Below, piece after piece: positions 45,044-57,733 of a stretch of 64,000 nt of DNA. Source of the DNA: Rana temporaria (taxonomy: Eukaryota; Chordata; Amphibia; Anura; Ranidae). The notes beneath the pieces are model-generated. The model searched no databases. It was not told where the DNA came from and saw only the letters and a program-made list of their open reading frames with translations. The position numbers and the translations under genes are program-made. Position 1 is the stretch's first letter. The number at the start of each line of letters is the position of its first letter. The stretch lies in contig NC_053494.1 of the NCBI RefSeq assembly GCF_905171775.1, forward strand, positions 134,829,592-134,893,591. Reading direction: 5' to 3'.

Positions 45044-45653
45044 CAGTGAACCCCAAAAAGCAGCCCACGGGCTAGATGTGTCGCTTTGCTTGCCTTTATG
45101 CAGCATTTAGGGCACTATTCCTCCCATTGACACACTGTTCTTTCCACTTACACCAAAGAACTATTAATTTCACTGATCCCATAAAAGGGGCACTATATCT
45201 TCCAGTGACACCCTAGATGGGGCACTATATATTCCACTGACACCAACAATGGGGCAATAGTCCTCCCACTGTTGCCAATGACGATGATTATTCTTCCTAC
45301 TTACACCAAAGATTGAGAACTATTCATTTCACTGATACCATAGAAGGGCACTATACCTCCCACTAATACCAATGATGGAGCACAATTCCTCCCACTAATG
45401 CCAACGATGGAGCACAATTCCCCCCACTAATACCAATGATGGGACGCTATTTCTCCCACCAACACCACCAATGGAGATTATTCTTCCTACTAAAACCAAT
45501 ACCTTCTACAATCCACAGATGTTATGCAATTATTTTTCCTCCTCTGACCACCAAATCTAAGGTATTTTCTACTCCCGTTGGCCACAGTCCGACCCTCCTA
45601 AAGTCTGAATGACAGTAAACTGGCGCTTTGCTTAGAAAGTTTTAAGATCCCTG
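45044..45653 (-). mobile_element. hAT element, reversed copy of the 22860-23199 family with an internal array
   Basis: The right end ...AAAGTTTTAAGATCCCTG reads in reverse as the 22860 terminus. The interior is an imperfect array of about 35-45 bp units marked by GGGCACTAT(T)C(C)TCCCAC (about 45110-45480). The 8-bp flanks match at only 5 of 8. Confidence 0.6.
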
Positions 45654-46359
45654 ATCTAGAGCAACCTCTGTGAATGTCACATCATAACCTGGAAACCAAA
45701 TTATGGATTATGTCAGGCTGAAAAGTCCCTCACAATTGTAAAAGCCCCTTCTTGAACACGGAAATTGTCTATTACTTTGTGAAATTGAACTTTTGTAAAG
45801 GTCACAGTTACCAACCTGACAAAACGCCCAGTAATAGGTCTGTCAGTAGGGATTTTTTGCACAAGCAAGGAAAAGGCTACAATTCATGATGCTGTCACCC
45901 CCTACCGAAAACAAAATAAAGACCTAAACCACCAAGATAACTGTGCATTGATGCTCAGTCATTCAAAATAAAATTGCCCACAGTCATGGATTACTGTGAT
46001 CAATCACTCTCACATCTTCCCCATGATTTCTATTGTGACTGCTAGACAACCACACGTTGCCAGGATCATCTGTGATAACAAAAAGAAGATAAGCCTACAT
46101 CACCCTACTATTAGTGACAGCCAAGTGTGCATTGATGTAGATCAAGTTTCTTTTTTTTTTTTTTTACATAATTGATCATAAAAAATATAAAAGCTCATAA
46201 AAACACGTAAAAGTGTGTAAAGCATAACTGAATGGCATTTCAATTTTCTACAGCACTGGGCACCATACAAAACTGCTTTATATGTTTTAAATATAAAAAT
46301 AGTTGCCTTCACCTTTCTTCATCCACTGAAAAAATCCCAGTGCTGTGTAATTCCTGTAA
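45654..46359. other. No gene or named repeat recognised
   Basis: A T-run at about 46149-46166 is the only feature. Confidence 0.35.
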
Positions 46360-46404
46360 GGCCTCGTACACATGGACGGACTGTTCGGTCGTGTGTACTG
46401 GGCC
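46360..46404. mobile_element. Minimal GTACACA MITE (45 bp)
   Basis: GGCCTCGTACACATGGACGG meets TCGGTCGTGTGTACTGGGCC with almost no interior: two ends joined by an internal deletion. Confidence 0.65.
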
Positions 46405-46905
46405 TTACTTTTCATAGCCTCCTCCTGTCTACATACATGCACTCTAGAGATGGTTGCATGAATTCTCTTAAAATTGGTCTACTAAGGATGACAGAAATGG
46501 TCAAAGCCTGCCGAACGTGTCAAGAAAAGGACGTTTGTAAACTGCCTCGGTAACCTGTGTTACATTAGCGAAACACAGGAGCACAACTGGGAGGAAGTGC
46601 TTGCACAAGGACCACCATGGCGAGATCACCAGGTATTACCCCATGTGGCCCTCTACTGTCTGCCCCCACCCCAGACTTCCTCTCGTCTCCTGACAGCTGC
46701 TGCGGGCACATAGTCAGATTGTTTCAAGATGGAGGGCGATCGGTACCTTATTGTGCTTATTATGCTTCAACTTGTGAATGAACAGGAAGCTGCTCAGCAC
46801 AGAGCACTTCCTATTTATTCACTGTCCAGTGCAGCCGACGCTGCAGAGAAAAACTGGGGAATCTCTGTCCTCCGTTGCTTTCTGGTCTCAAAAGTCTGTT
46901 TAGAC

Positions 46906-47655
46906 CACAGGTGTCAAACACAAGGCCCGCGGGCCGAATTCGGCCCTCAAGGCCATTTCATGTGGCCTCACACCTCTCCTACAGCTGCAGGAGAGCTCCA
47001 GCACTCCTCTGGTCCTTCTCCAGACCCTTAGGCCGCATACACAAGGTCGGTCCAAACCGATGAAAAACTGACAAGTTCAGTTTCATCGGTCCAAACCGAC
47101 CGTGTGTACGGCCCATCGGTCTGTTGTCCTTCGGTCAAAAAAAAAAAAGAACTTGCTTTAAAATCAAACCGATGGACGGCTGACCGATAGGTTTAAAATC
47201 GATGGTTAGTACGCAAAAGCATCGGTTCAAAACGCGCGCATGCTCAGAATCAAGTCGACGCATGCTTGGAAGCATTGGACTTCATTTTTCTCTGCACGTC
47301 GTTGTGTTTGACGTCACGTTTTGCGTTGGACTCGATCGTTTTTTTGGTGTGTAGGCACATCAGACCATCAGTCTGCTTCATCGGTTAACCGATGGACCAA
47401 CCGTGTGTACGCGGCCTTACTTTCTGCTTTCAAGCAATGCATCCAGCTTTTTTCCAGCAGCACCATAAGGAAAGGGGGTGCACTGTGATGTAAGGGAGAG
47501 CGGGGGACTCAACTTATGATGGTGTGGTGGCTTTTGACATCTTACGTAAGGGGAGGGGATGGGCTGGACATCTGATCTTACAGATGCAACCAGCCCTTTT
47601 GAGGGCAATCATAATGCTGATGTGGCCCACAATGAAATTGAGTTTGACACCCCTG
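46906..47655 (+). mobile_element. hAT-type element with perfect 8-bp duplication and a nested MITE
   Basis: CACAGGTGTCAAACACAAGG and GAGTTTGACACCCCTG are inverted ends. GTTTAGAC is repeated at 46898-46905 and 47656-47663. Excising 47031-47416 restores a 0.36-kb element like 26326-26671. Confidence 0.9.
47031..47416. mobile_element. GTACACAC-type MITE with TTA duplication
   Basis: GGCCGCATACACAAGGTCGG and ACCGTGTGTACGCGGCC, with TTA on both sides (47028-47030, 47417-47419). GCATGCTTGGAAGCATTGGA core present. Confidence 0.85.
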
Positions 47656-47725
47656 GTTTAGACCCTTGATATTTCACCAAAACCCACCAATGGGGCTCCT
47701 AAACAATTGTAAAAAATATATAATA

Positions 47726-47827
<102 letters not shown>

Positions 47828-48258
47828 GATTGTAAAAAAAAATATAAAAATAAAGAAAGAAACTTCTGACAGAAAATATTGCAGATGCCCCGAGAGGAAA
47901 AGAGAAGTTTAACAAATATTTTTTTCTGGTCTCTTTACAATTGCTTCAGAGAATATGGTGCTACTCTAGAAAGGGAATAAGGAGGTCCCTTCCCTCTGTG
48001 CTCTTTTCTTTTTCCGCCGCTGTGATTTTTTATTTTTATTTTCGTTTTATTGGGTCTTCTAATGTTTGTCAGTTTAAAAACAATTAAATCTGAACAGAGT
48101 GGTATGGACACGATAGTTATCCATATACAATGTGTACACGTCATGGAGTATGACTATTTGACTGAGATCTTCTTTCAGGTACTGTGCGTTTTATGCGTTA
48201 CTTCTCTTGCACGGCTCTGATTAATTGTTTTTCCCTCATTTGTCTGTGTGAACCTTAC

Positions 48259-49233
48259 TTAACTGCTTGCCGACCAGCGCACGACTATATACGTCGGCAG
48301 CATGGCACGGACAGGCAGAAGAACGTGTATATACGTCCCCTTTAAGAGCGCGGCATTGTGGACGCGCACGCCCGCCGCGAGCTCCGTGAGCCCGACCGTG
48401 GGTCCCGCGGACTCAATCGCCGCGGGGATACCTGCGATCGTCTCAAGGTAAGGAAGAACGGGGAGATGCTGATGTAAACATCTCACCCGCTCTGCATAGT
48501 GACAATGACAGTAATCACTGCTTCCTGTAATCGGAAGCGGTGATCACTGTCTTGTCACGTGTAGCCCATCCCCCCCTACAGTAAGAATCACTCACTAGGG
48601 CACACTTAACCCTCCAGCGCCACCTAGTGGTTAACCCCTTTACTGCCAGTGTCATTTTTACAGTAATCAGTGCATTTTTATAGCACTGATTGCAGTAAAA
48701 ATTACAATGGTCCCAAAAATGTGTCAAAAGTGTCCGATGTGTCCGCCATTATGTAGTAGTGATGATAAAAATCGCTGATCACCGCCATTACTAGTAAAAA
48801 AATAAAAAAATAAAAGCCATAAAAACTATGCCCTATTTTGTAGACGCTATAACTTTTGCGCAAACGGTCAATAAATGCTTATTACGTTTTTTTTTAACCA
48901 AAAATATGTAGAACACGTATCGGCCTAAACTGAGGGAAACAAAATGTTTATATATATTTTTGGGGGATATTTATTATAGCAAAAGGTAAAAAAATTGAGA
49001 TTTTTTTTCAAAACTGTCGCTCTATTTTTGTTTATAGTGCAAAAAATGAAAAACTGCCAAGGTGATCAAATACCGCCAAAAGAAAGCTCTATTTGTGCGA
49101 AAAAAAGGACGTCAATTTTGTTTGGGAGCCACATCTCACGACCGCGCAATTGTCAGTTAAAGCGACGCAGTGCCAAATCGCAACAAGTGGCCCGGTCATT
49201 TGGCTGCATAACGGTCCACGGCTAAAGTGGTTA
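48259..49233 (+). mobile_element. TTAA element, ATACGTCGGCA family
   Basis: TTAACTGCTTGCCGACCAGC and GGCTAAAGTGGTTAA, with GGCACGGACAGGCAGAAGAA near the left end. This variant is shared with 51863-52250. Confidence 0.8.
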
Positions 49234-49952
49234 AAGATTAAAATAAAACAATTAAAAACACATAAATGACACTGTCCACTGCTTTACCGACACCATCCAC
49301 TGTCCTGCTCACACCAACCTCTGCCCCGATTCGTCCACTGTTCTGACACCGCCCATGTTTTAATGCATTTTATAACATTTGATTACGCGAAAACGTGTGT
49401 GCGTTTACATAATGATGGTAAAGCTTATAAGAAAATTTCGGGTCTGGATCTACCTATACTTTATAAACACAATGAAAATGAACCACAACGTAAGAAGAGA
49501 CAGTTAACACACTACCCACCCATCTGTGATCACTGCTTACAGCGAGGTGCAAGGAAACTCAACCTCTTTGAACCCAGTCATCTATAAAAGTACAAAGAGT
49601 ACCAGCACTCGTGCTTGAATAAAAAGGCCATATTCACTGCATCCTTGATAAAAACCAGCAACACCATGGGGGATGCAATGAAGATAGGCCTTTTATTCAT
49701 GCGGGAGTGCTGGCATTCATTCTTTCATACATGTTGAAACTGAATACAACATGACTACCCCAGATGTAAAGAGCTGCACCTCAAAGGACATAAAGATAAT
49801 CCCTTATGGGGGTCAAACCTGGAATGATCAACTCCTTTCTATAATCAATTATAAATTATAATATGTGTTAATATTAATAAAAAAAGTCAAACTCGTATGT
49901 GAAAAATAAAAAAGACGGATCGTGAAAAGTTAATAAACCCTTTTATGTACAA
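49234..49952. other. Unassigned, with one inverted repeat
   Basis: ACCAGCACTCGTGCTTGAAT (49601-49620) pairs with ATTCATGCGGGAGTGCTGG (49695-49713) around a 70-bp loop. A 74-codon frame at 49363-49587 has a C-x-x-C pair but no recognised family. Confidence 0.35.
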
Positions 49953-50272
<320 letters not shown>

Positions 50273-50475
50273 AGAATATATCAAGTACTTTCCAACCCTA
50301 AAAAGCCAATAAGAGACCAAACATGTAATAAAGGAGGCAAATTTGGGGACCCAGGGGTGAATAGTCATCAACCTGTGCAAGGGGTTTTATTAGTGTTTAG
50401 AAGTTTTCTATGAATACAGTATAATTCGTTATATTATAATAGGTTTTGATCCTTTTTTCTCTTCTACAAACAATT

Positions 50476-51811
50476 TTTACCGCTTCCGGACTGCCCACCG
50501 TCATATGTGATCTATTTGAAGAGGAATACCGTTGCTAAGGTAGCAGCTACTACCCTAACCCCGGTATCCTCTTCTTCAGTGGGCGGTCTGCTACAAGATC
50601 AAAGTGGTCTCTGCGGCGTATACGCCGAAAGATCACTTTTAACCCGGCGTCGGGAGAGGGCCCCTCCCACCGCTCTACGGTGCCCTCCGCCGCTTACCAA
50701 AGCAGTCGGCAGCGGCGGAGGCGATCCGGTCCTGTCCCTGGAGAGGAGTGAGGGGAATACGGCCCACCCGTCTCCATACCACTGCAGGGCGGAAGCGACC
50801 TCAAATCGTCACTTCTGCCCATACGTCTTAAAAGGACAAAAAAAAATTAAAAATTGTTGTAATTTTTTCAAATTATACTTTTTTTTTTTTGCATTTAAGT
50901 CCAAATATGGGATGTGAGGTCTTTTTGACACCACATCTCATATTTAAGAGGACATGTCATGCTTTTTTCTATTACAAGGGATGTTTACATTCCTTGTAAT
51001 AGGAATAAAAGTGATCCAATTTTTTGTTTTTTAAACAGTGTTAAAATAAAAAAAAGTTAAACAAATAAGATTTTTTTTTTAAAAGTGTCCTGTCCCGACG
51101 AGCTTACGCACAGAAGCAAACGCATATGTGAGCAGCACCCGCATATGAAAATGGTGTTCAAATCACACATGCGAGGTATCGCCACGATCGTCAGAGCGAG
51201 AGCAATAATTATATCCCTAGACCTACTCTAACTCAAAACAATTATTTTTTTGACTGTTCCAGAAGATTTTTGTAATCTAACATCCAGAATCATTCTGTAA
51301 ACAAGTGTCAACCCATTTTGGTGTAAACATCTAATAAATTAATTTATACATCTTTACTGGAGTCTGGCCTTCAAAGTCCCATCTGGGGGTAATCGTTTTC
51401 TTTTTGTCTACTCTAACTCAAAACATGCAGCCTGTAGAATTTTTTAAATGTCGCCTATGGAGATTTTTTAAGGGTAAAAGTTTGACGCCATTCCACGAGC
51501 GGATGCAATTTTGAAGCGTGACATGTTGGGTATCAATTTACTCGGCGTAACATTATCTTTCACAATATAACAAGAATTGGGCTGACTTTACTGTTGTCTT
51601 TTTTTTATTTAAAAAAGTGTTTTTTCCCCAAAAAAAGTGCGCTTGTAAGACCGCTGTGCAAATACGGTGTGACAAAGTATTGCAATGACCGTCATTTTAT
51701 TCTCTAGGATGTTAGAAAAAAAAATGAATAATGTTTAGGGGTTCCAAGTAATTTTCAAGCAAAAAAAAAAATGGTTTTAATTTGTAAACAGAGTCTAAAA
51801 AAACTGGTTAA
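50476..51811 (-). mobile_element. Reversed TTAA element carrying a short retrocopy
   Basis: Starts TTTACCGCTTCCGGACTGCC and ends ACTGGTTAA. Colinear in reverse with 17099-18388 and 27479-28261 interiors (GCGAGGTATCGCC, GACATGTTGGGTATCAATTT, TAATGTTTAGGGGTTC). The left TTAA is mutated. Interrupted at 51241-51407. Confidence 0.65.
51241..51407 (-). mobile_element. 167-bp retroposed insert with 18-bp target duplication
   Basis: CTACTCTAACTCAAAACA occurs exactly at 51223-51240 and 51408-51425. Read on the minus strand the insert ends in an A-rich CAAAAAAATAAT tail, so it looks like a 5'-truncated retrocopy made by LINE machinery. Its source is not recognised: it could be the 3' end of an mRNA, a SINE or a truncated LINE. 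Confidence 0.75.
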
Positions 51812-51862
51812 AAAAAAAAGTTAAGTTTCTTTTTTGTTGTTGTCTCTTTATTACTATTACTA

Positions 51863-52250
51863 TTAACCCCTTAACGCCCGCCGCACGACTATTTACATCC
51901 GCAAAATGGCACGGACAGGCAGAAGGGCGTATATATACGTCCTTGCCTTCTAGCGGGTGGGGGGTCCGATCGAGGCCCCTCCCCCCGCTGCGTGCGGCGG
52001 GCAGATTCCCAGCGGGAGCGATCCGGGACGACGGCGCGGCTATTCGTTTTAGCCGCTACGTCGCGATCGCTCCCCGGAGCTGAAGAACAGGGAGAGCCGT
52101 GTGCAAACACGGCTTCCCCGTGCTTCACTGTGGCGGCGTTATCGATCGAGTGATCCCTTTTATAGGGAGACTGGATCGATGACGTCAGTCCTACAGCCAC
52201 ACCCCCCTACAGTTGTAAACACACACTAGGCGAACCCTAACTCCTTCAAC
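51863..52250 (+). mobile_element. Truncated TTAA element
   Basis: TTAACCCCTTAACGCCCGCC start and GGCACGGACAGGCAGAAGGG. It stops after CCCCCTACAGTTGTAAACAC, so the shared right arm is missing. Confidence 0.65.
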
Positions 52251-52354
52251 GTTTTTTATTTTAACAATAGGAAAAATTATCATCTTTTCATCACTTGTTG
52301 CTATGTTGTTAGATGTTTTTAATCTTCTGCCTGGGTGAAATGTTCTATTGATTA

Positions 52355-52631
52355 AAGCGACAAAACGCCCGTAGCAAACGCTCGTTGTCACGCTAGTCGC
52401 TTGAATCGAGCGTTTCCATTACTTTCTATGGGAAATGTAAACGCTCAAAAACAACCAAACCACCCGATACGCGCGACAAAAAAGGGTCCGGAACTTCTTT
52501 GGGCGTTCGGCGTCAGGCGTTTTGGAGTGGAGATGTGAACCATCTCCATAGGGAATAATGCATTTTTTCCCCTCTAGTGTTTTTGAGCGTCACGCTTCAG
52601 GCGACAAAACGCTCAGGTGTGAATGCAGCCT
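52355..52631. mobile_element. MITE with GACAAAACGC words
   Basis: The right end ACGCTCAGGTGTGAATGCAG matches 58732-59146. The left end begins at GCGACAAAACGCCCG without the usual terminus. Confidence 0.6.
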
Positions 52632-52639
52632 TACTGAAA

Positions 52640-53675
52640 TGAAATTGCAGGTGACAGGTTCCATTTAAGACGTCAGTCTGTGCTTGGTTAGTTTCTTCCC
52701 CAAAAAAGGACAGGTAAGCTTGTAGCACATGAAGAAGGGGGATGGGGATTTGGGGAAGGGGCACATTTATGAGCATGTGCAAGTGACCAGGTGCCTGTAA
52801 AGTTACCCGAATCACTTCTACTAGAATATCAGCAGAAAAATATGTCAACTGCCATGTTTGTGTAACTTTACATGATGGTGCTGTCTTAGTACACGTCGGC
52901 AGGAGTGCAAGCGTTAGTGTCATCCTGTGTACCAATTCCTTTACATCAGAGGTAGTAAGAGATTAGGCGTGATGAGCCAAAGAAATGATTGGTAGCACAA
53001 GATCATCTATTGATCAGAGATTAAACGTTAATAGGAAGGAGGCAGCGCTGACTGATTACAGGAATCTGAATACAATTACCTTTTTCAAAATGAAACAAAC
53101 CGAACATTTTGTTGGTAAAAGGACCTAATGTACTTAACAAAAAAGCACAGTTTGTAATTGGTACTTCAGTGCCCGTAATTAATGGATTTCCAACATGTTA
53201 GAGAGATTCATCCTCTCCCTGTAATGTGTCCACAGCAAATCTCTTGTGTCCAACAACTAAAATAACTACTTTGCTTTCTCTGGGGCTTTGGCTGGATTGT
53301 CCTTGGTACAAGGCCTCTATTAGCTCTCTGTTGACCTACATGTCGCCCTGGGACTGCAAGTAAGAGGATAGTTCATCACATTACATAACGGTGCCTGGCA
53401 TGGAAGAGTGTGCAATTCATTACTGTCTTGTTTACTTGACAAAACCACTATGTTTGAACAACACCCATAAATTATGTATAGGCCATTTATAAGTCATAAT
53501 TAGTTGCGGCTCAGGTTTCTGCGTGCCAGGAGCCCTGCAATATAACTTACACAAGTGAAGGTATAGGGCTCAGATACCGCAGTCACGCCAGGCTCGCTCA
53601 TTCTAACACTCAAACTGGCATCGGTCTCGGGAACATCACTATATATTATGATTAGAAGAAGTTTAAATATAATAT
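52640..53675. other. Repeat-poor stretch
   Basis: About 1 kb free of transposon signatures. CCCGTAATTAATGGATTTCC (about 53174) and GTCATAATTAGTTGCGGC (about 53493) are homeodomain-like AT cores. A conserved non-coding candidate only. Confidence 0.3.
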
Positions 53676-54930
53676 TTAAAGTGATAGTAAAGTCTTTTTT
53701 TTTTTTATAACATGTAATACTTAACTGCTCTGTGCAATGGTTTTAGACAGAGAAGCCCCGATGCTCTTTTTAACCCCTTCCATACAGGGCATTTTCACCC
53801 CCTTCCTGCCCAGACCAATTTTTAGTTTTCAGCGCTGTTGCACTTTGAATGACAATTGCGCGGTCATGCAACACTGTACCCAAACTAAATCTTTGTTTTT
53901 CCCCCCTACAAATAGAGCTTTCGTTTGGGGGTATTTGATCATCTCTGCGGTTTTTATTTTTTGCGCCAAAAAAAAAAAAAAAAAGGGGAGCGACAATAAA
54001 AAAAAAAAAAAACACAATATTTTTTACTTTATTTAATAAAGCTCACAATTTAAAAAAAAAAAAAAAATGTTTTCCTCAATTTAGGCCGATACGTATTCTA
54101 CATATTTTTGGTTAAAAAAAAAACACAATAATCGTATATTGATTGGTTTGCGCAAAAGTTATAGCGTCTACAAAATAGGTGATAGATTTATGGCATTTTT
54201 ATTTTAATAATTTTTTTACTAGTATTGGGGGCGATTTGCGATTTTTTACTGTGACCGGACATTGCGGCTAACACATCGGACACTTTTGACACGTTTTTGG
54301 GACCATTCACATTTATACAGCGAATAATGCTATAAATATGCATTGATTACTGTGTAAATGTGACTGGCAGGGAAGGGGTTAACCACTAGGGGGCGCTGAA
54401 GGGGTTAATATGTTCCCTAAGGTGTGTTCTAACTATAGGGGGGAGGGGACTCTCAAGGGGAGGAGACCGATGTGTGTTCCTCTGTACTGGGAACACATAT
54501 TGGTCTCCTCACCGCTGACAGGTGGATCTGTGTGTTTACACACACAGATTCACACTCCTGCCGTGATTACTAGCAATCGCAGGTGCCCGGCGGCAATCGC
54601 GGCCGCCGGGCACCCGCGCCGGGTCACGAGCGATGCCGCGGGCATCATATGATCATATGACGTCCACCCGGATCAAGAGAGGGTCCCTGCCGGCGTCATT
54701 TTACAATGCGCCGGTAGGGAAGTGGTTAAAGCCCACCCCCCCCCCCACTGGTGTTCCTGGCTGCTTCTGCTTTTGAGTAAGCTGCTCTGTGGTGGGGGGC
54801 TACTCATGCGCCCTCGATGTAAAGCAATACATCTATTGACACACAGCGCAGCTTAGCCATGCTGCTCCTCACTGAATTTGATTGACAGCAGCAGGAGCCA
54901 GTGGCTCCAGAGGCTGCTCTCTAATTAGGC
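53676..54930. mobile_element. TTAAAGTGATAGTAAAGTC element hosting a TTAA element
   Basis: The TTAAAGTGATAGTAAAGTCT start is a frog TTAA-family end. The sequence resumes after 54729 with GCCCACCCCCC. The right border is not identified. Confidence 0.45.
53770..54729 (-). mobile_element. TTAA element, reversed arm order
   Basis: TTAACCCCTTCCATACAGGG and AGGGAAGTGGTTAA. The left half carries the shared arm in reverse (ACAAATAGAGCTTTCGTTTG, GGCCGATACGTATTCTACAT). Confidence 0.75.
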
Positions 54931-55516
54931 GGTCGCCTAACGCCTTGCACTCACAGGGGCCTCGGGCTGCATAATTTGCCTGTGATCAATACTAATGTCA
55001 GCGTCATCGGATCTCTCTATTACCCCTTTATCTTGCTCACCTCCCCTCTCTGCAGACACATCTGTATATCCCCCTATAAGCAGTGAGCTTATTGAAATAA
55101 GTACAGGTTTCATAAAAGAGGTGTTAATTCCCACAGCTTCGAAGCCTCGATAAATTTGTCATATAAAAAAGTTTTCCAACTTGTCCACTAGATCAACTTC
55201 TGTCAAAAAGGGAAGGACTGAACTGGCTGAATTTTGTTCAGTCTATGGTTTGCTTGAAGGGGAAAGGGGTCAAAAATATGTTTTTAAACTCAAGTGCATA
55301 TTTTATCCAAGATCTTGTGAAGCATTTTCCCCCAAAAAACGTTTTTTACGATGGAATTATTATTAGATGTGCAGTATTAAACCAATGTTATCACATCTCC
55401 ACCATTTATTACATCTCAGGATACACAGTAGATGGGACTTTACTTCTTTGGAAGCAGTAGTAGAAAAACTGGCTGGCATACGATAGGGGGCAAATGTTCC
55501 TCCCGTTATATACTAT
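54931..55516. other. No gene or named repeat recognised
   Basis: No coding or repeat signature that I can support. Confidence 0.35.
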
Positions 55517-56243
55517 GGGCTAGATTCAGGTAGGGGGACGCAAGTTTGTGCGGGCGTAGCGTATCCCATTTACGCTACGCCTCCGCAACTTAGACGGGCA
55601 AGTGCAGTATTCACAAAGCACTTGCTGCGTAAGTTGCGGTAGCGTAAATCTGCCGGCATAAGCGCGCTGAATTCAAAATGTCAAGAGGTGGGCGTGTTTT
55701 ATGGAAATAAAACATGACCCCACGTAAATGACGTTTCTCACGAACGGCGCATACGCCGGCCGTGAATGTATCCCAGTGTGCATGCTCCTAATCACGTCAC
55801 AAATAGTCAATGCTTTCGACGTGAACGTAACTTACGCAAAGACCTATTCGCGAATGACCTACGCAAACGACGTACATTTTTTACAATTCGACGTGGGAAC
55901 GACGTCCATACTTCACATTGGCTACGCCTCATATAGCAGGAGTAACGTTACGCCGGAAAAAGCATTACGCAAACGACGTAAAAAAAATCCGCCGGGCGCA
56001 CGTACGTTTCTGAAACGGCGTATCCAGCTCATTTGCATATTCTACGCTGAAATCGACGGCAGCGGCCAGCGTAAATATGCACCCTAAGATACGACAGCGT
56101 AAGAGACTTCCGCCAGTCGGATCTTAGCCTAATTTCGGCGTATCTTGCTTTCTGAATACAGAAAGAAGATACGCCGGCGCAGATTTGAATTTACGCGGCG
56201 TATCAATAGATACGCCGGCGTAAATTCTTTCTGAATCTAGCCC
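55517..56243. mobile_element. GGGCTAGATTCA MITE, second copy
   Basis: GGGCTAGATTCAGGTAGGGG and TTCTTTCTGAATCTAGCCC are inverted. Internal ACGCAAACGACGTA and TACGCCGGCG words match 20461-21173. TAT lies on both sides. Confidence 0.75.
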
Positions 56244-56264
56244 TATATATATATATATATATAT
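56244..56264. repeat. Short (TA)n
   Basis: About ten TA units directly at the MITE's right edge. Confidence 0.9.
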
Positions 56265-56942
56265 GTTGGAATTTTAAAAAATTCCTATTCCCTACGGTAA
56301 ATCTCTCTAACCTTTACATTCCATTGTACACTGCATTAGCGCTGAAAGTAGAAAGGTAAAACGAAATTAATCTCAGAAGACATCAGTCACTTGGCAGGTG
56401 TCAGAGGGAATATCGGTCTACCTTGGATTACAACATGACACGAAAGATCTAAACTGTCTTTCAAGTTCAATGCTCCTCAATTTACAGTTGTAGCGGACAT
56501 GCAGCTTTGCATGTTACTTGCGTTGTCCATGACTGTGCTACAGTGGTCAAGTGTCAGAAACAATAAAGTTTTAATGACGGCTTTGGAAATTTAAGCTCCA
56601 GCTGTTCCTCAGAGAGTCTCAATGAAAAAGCTTGCTGGAGTGAATAATGCAGAAGAGCCTCCTTATATGAAACCCTGTGAAGCCTGAATGTTTCACAAGC
56701 ACACAGTAATGATGGAATCAAATGTTAAAGAAGCGATAACCAAAAAAGGGTTGTTTTCGTGTAGAAAAAGCCCTCCGCTTCCAAAATAAATTTATAATAA
56801 TGCTACATTTACCTATACACTTTGACCAAATTGAAATTTTCATTTGAAATTAATAAACATGTGATTGCCTAATCTTGTTACATGTATGGGCTGCAAAAAG
56901 GGTGTTAAAAGCAAACACAAACATAACAAGCAAGCAAAAATT
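56265..56942. other. No gene or named repeat recognised
   Basis: Repeat-poor, AT-rich. Confidence 0.35.
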
Positions 56943-57180
56943 TTAAAGGGTAACTCCACTTTCATAGAGAAAAAAAAATAGTATATAAAACAAAATAATC
57001 TAGCATATACAATTGTGATTGTAATTGAAGGTTATTAAACCTTTCAATCTGCAGCGCTGTAATTTTCTGTAAAATACAATATGGCTACCTGGAGGTAGAA
57101 TGTGTACAGAACGCCCCCCCCCAAACATAATTTCCTGCTTATGTGATTGGCTTACTGAAATTCCTAGAAGTCTACACTAA

Positions 57181-57584
57181 TGCCGCGTACACACGATCGT
57201 TTTTCATGATGAGAAAAATGTCATTTTTTAAATTGGTCATTAAAAACGACCGTGTGTAGGCTCCAGAGCATTTTTCTCTACGTGAAAAACAGGCATTACA
57301 AATTTATAACATGCTCTATTTTTTCACGTCGTTTTTCACGTCGTGAAAAACGATCGTGTGTAGGCTTTAACGACAGGAAAAAAACATGCACGCTCAGAAG
57401 CAGGCTATGAGATTGAATGGAACTTCCCCGTTATAGTGCCGTCGTACGTGTTGTACGTCACCGCGCTTTGCTTGAGCATTTTTTTTTTTTACGATCGTGT
57501 GTAGGCAAGGCAGGCTTGACAAGAATCCCGTCAAGAAAAACTTTATTTTTTCCATGACATTAAAAACAGTCGTGGATACGCGGC
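57181..57584 (+). mobile_element. GTACACAC-type MITE with CGTTTTTC words
   Basis: TGCCGCGTACACACGATCGT and CAGTCGTGGATACGCGGC. Sister of 44543-44995. Confidence 0.75.
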
Positions 57585-57733
57585 AGAAGAAACAAGTCCG
57601 ATTTCAACCATCCCCTACAACTAAAATGTAGGTTTTTGAGAGAGATTCTTCCAAAGGGATATCACGTCTAAAGGAATGCAGACTCTGCAAGTTTTCTCAT
57701 TAGAGCCCTGAAAGTGCAGCAGCTGATGGATAA

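Noticed and set aside
49363..49587. 74-codon frame with C-x-x-C and basic residues, perhaps a retroelement nucleocapsid or DIRS fragment
   Set aside because: Too short, one CxxC only, and no neighbouring retroelement sequence recognised.
55728..56087. 119-codon open frame
   Set aside because: Lies wholly inside the GGGCTAGATTCA MITE. The sister copy at 20461-21173 has a different, shorter frame.
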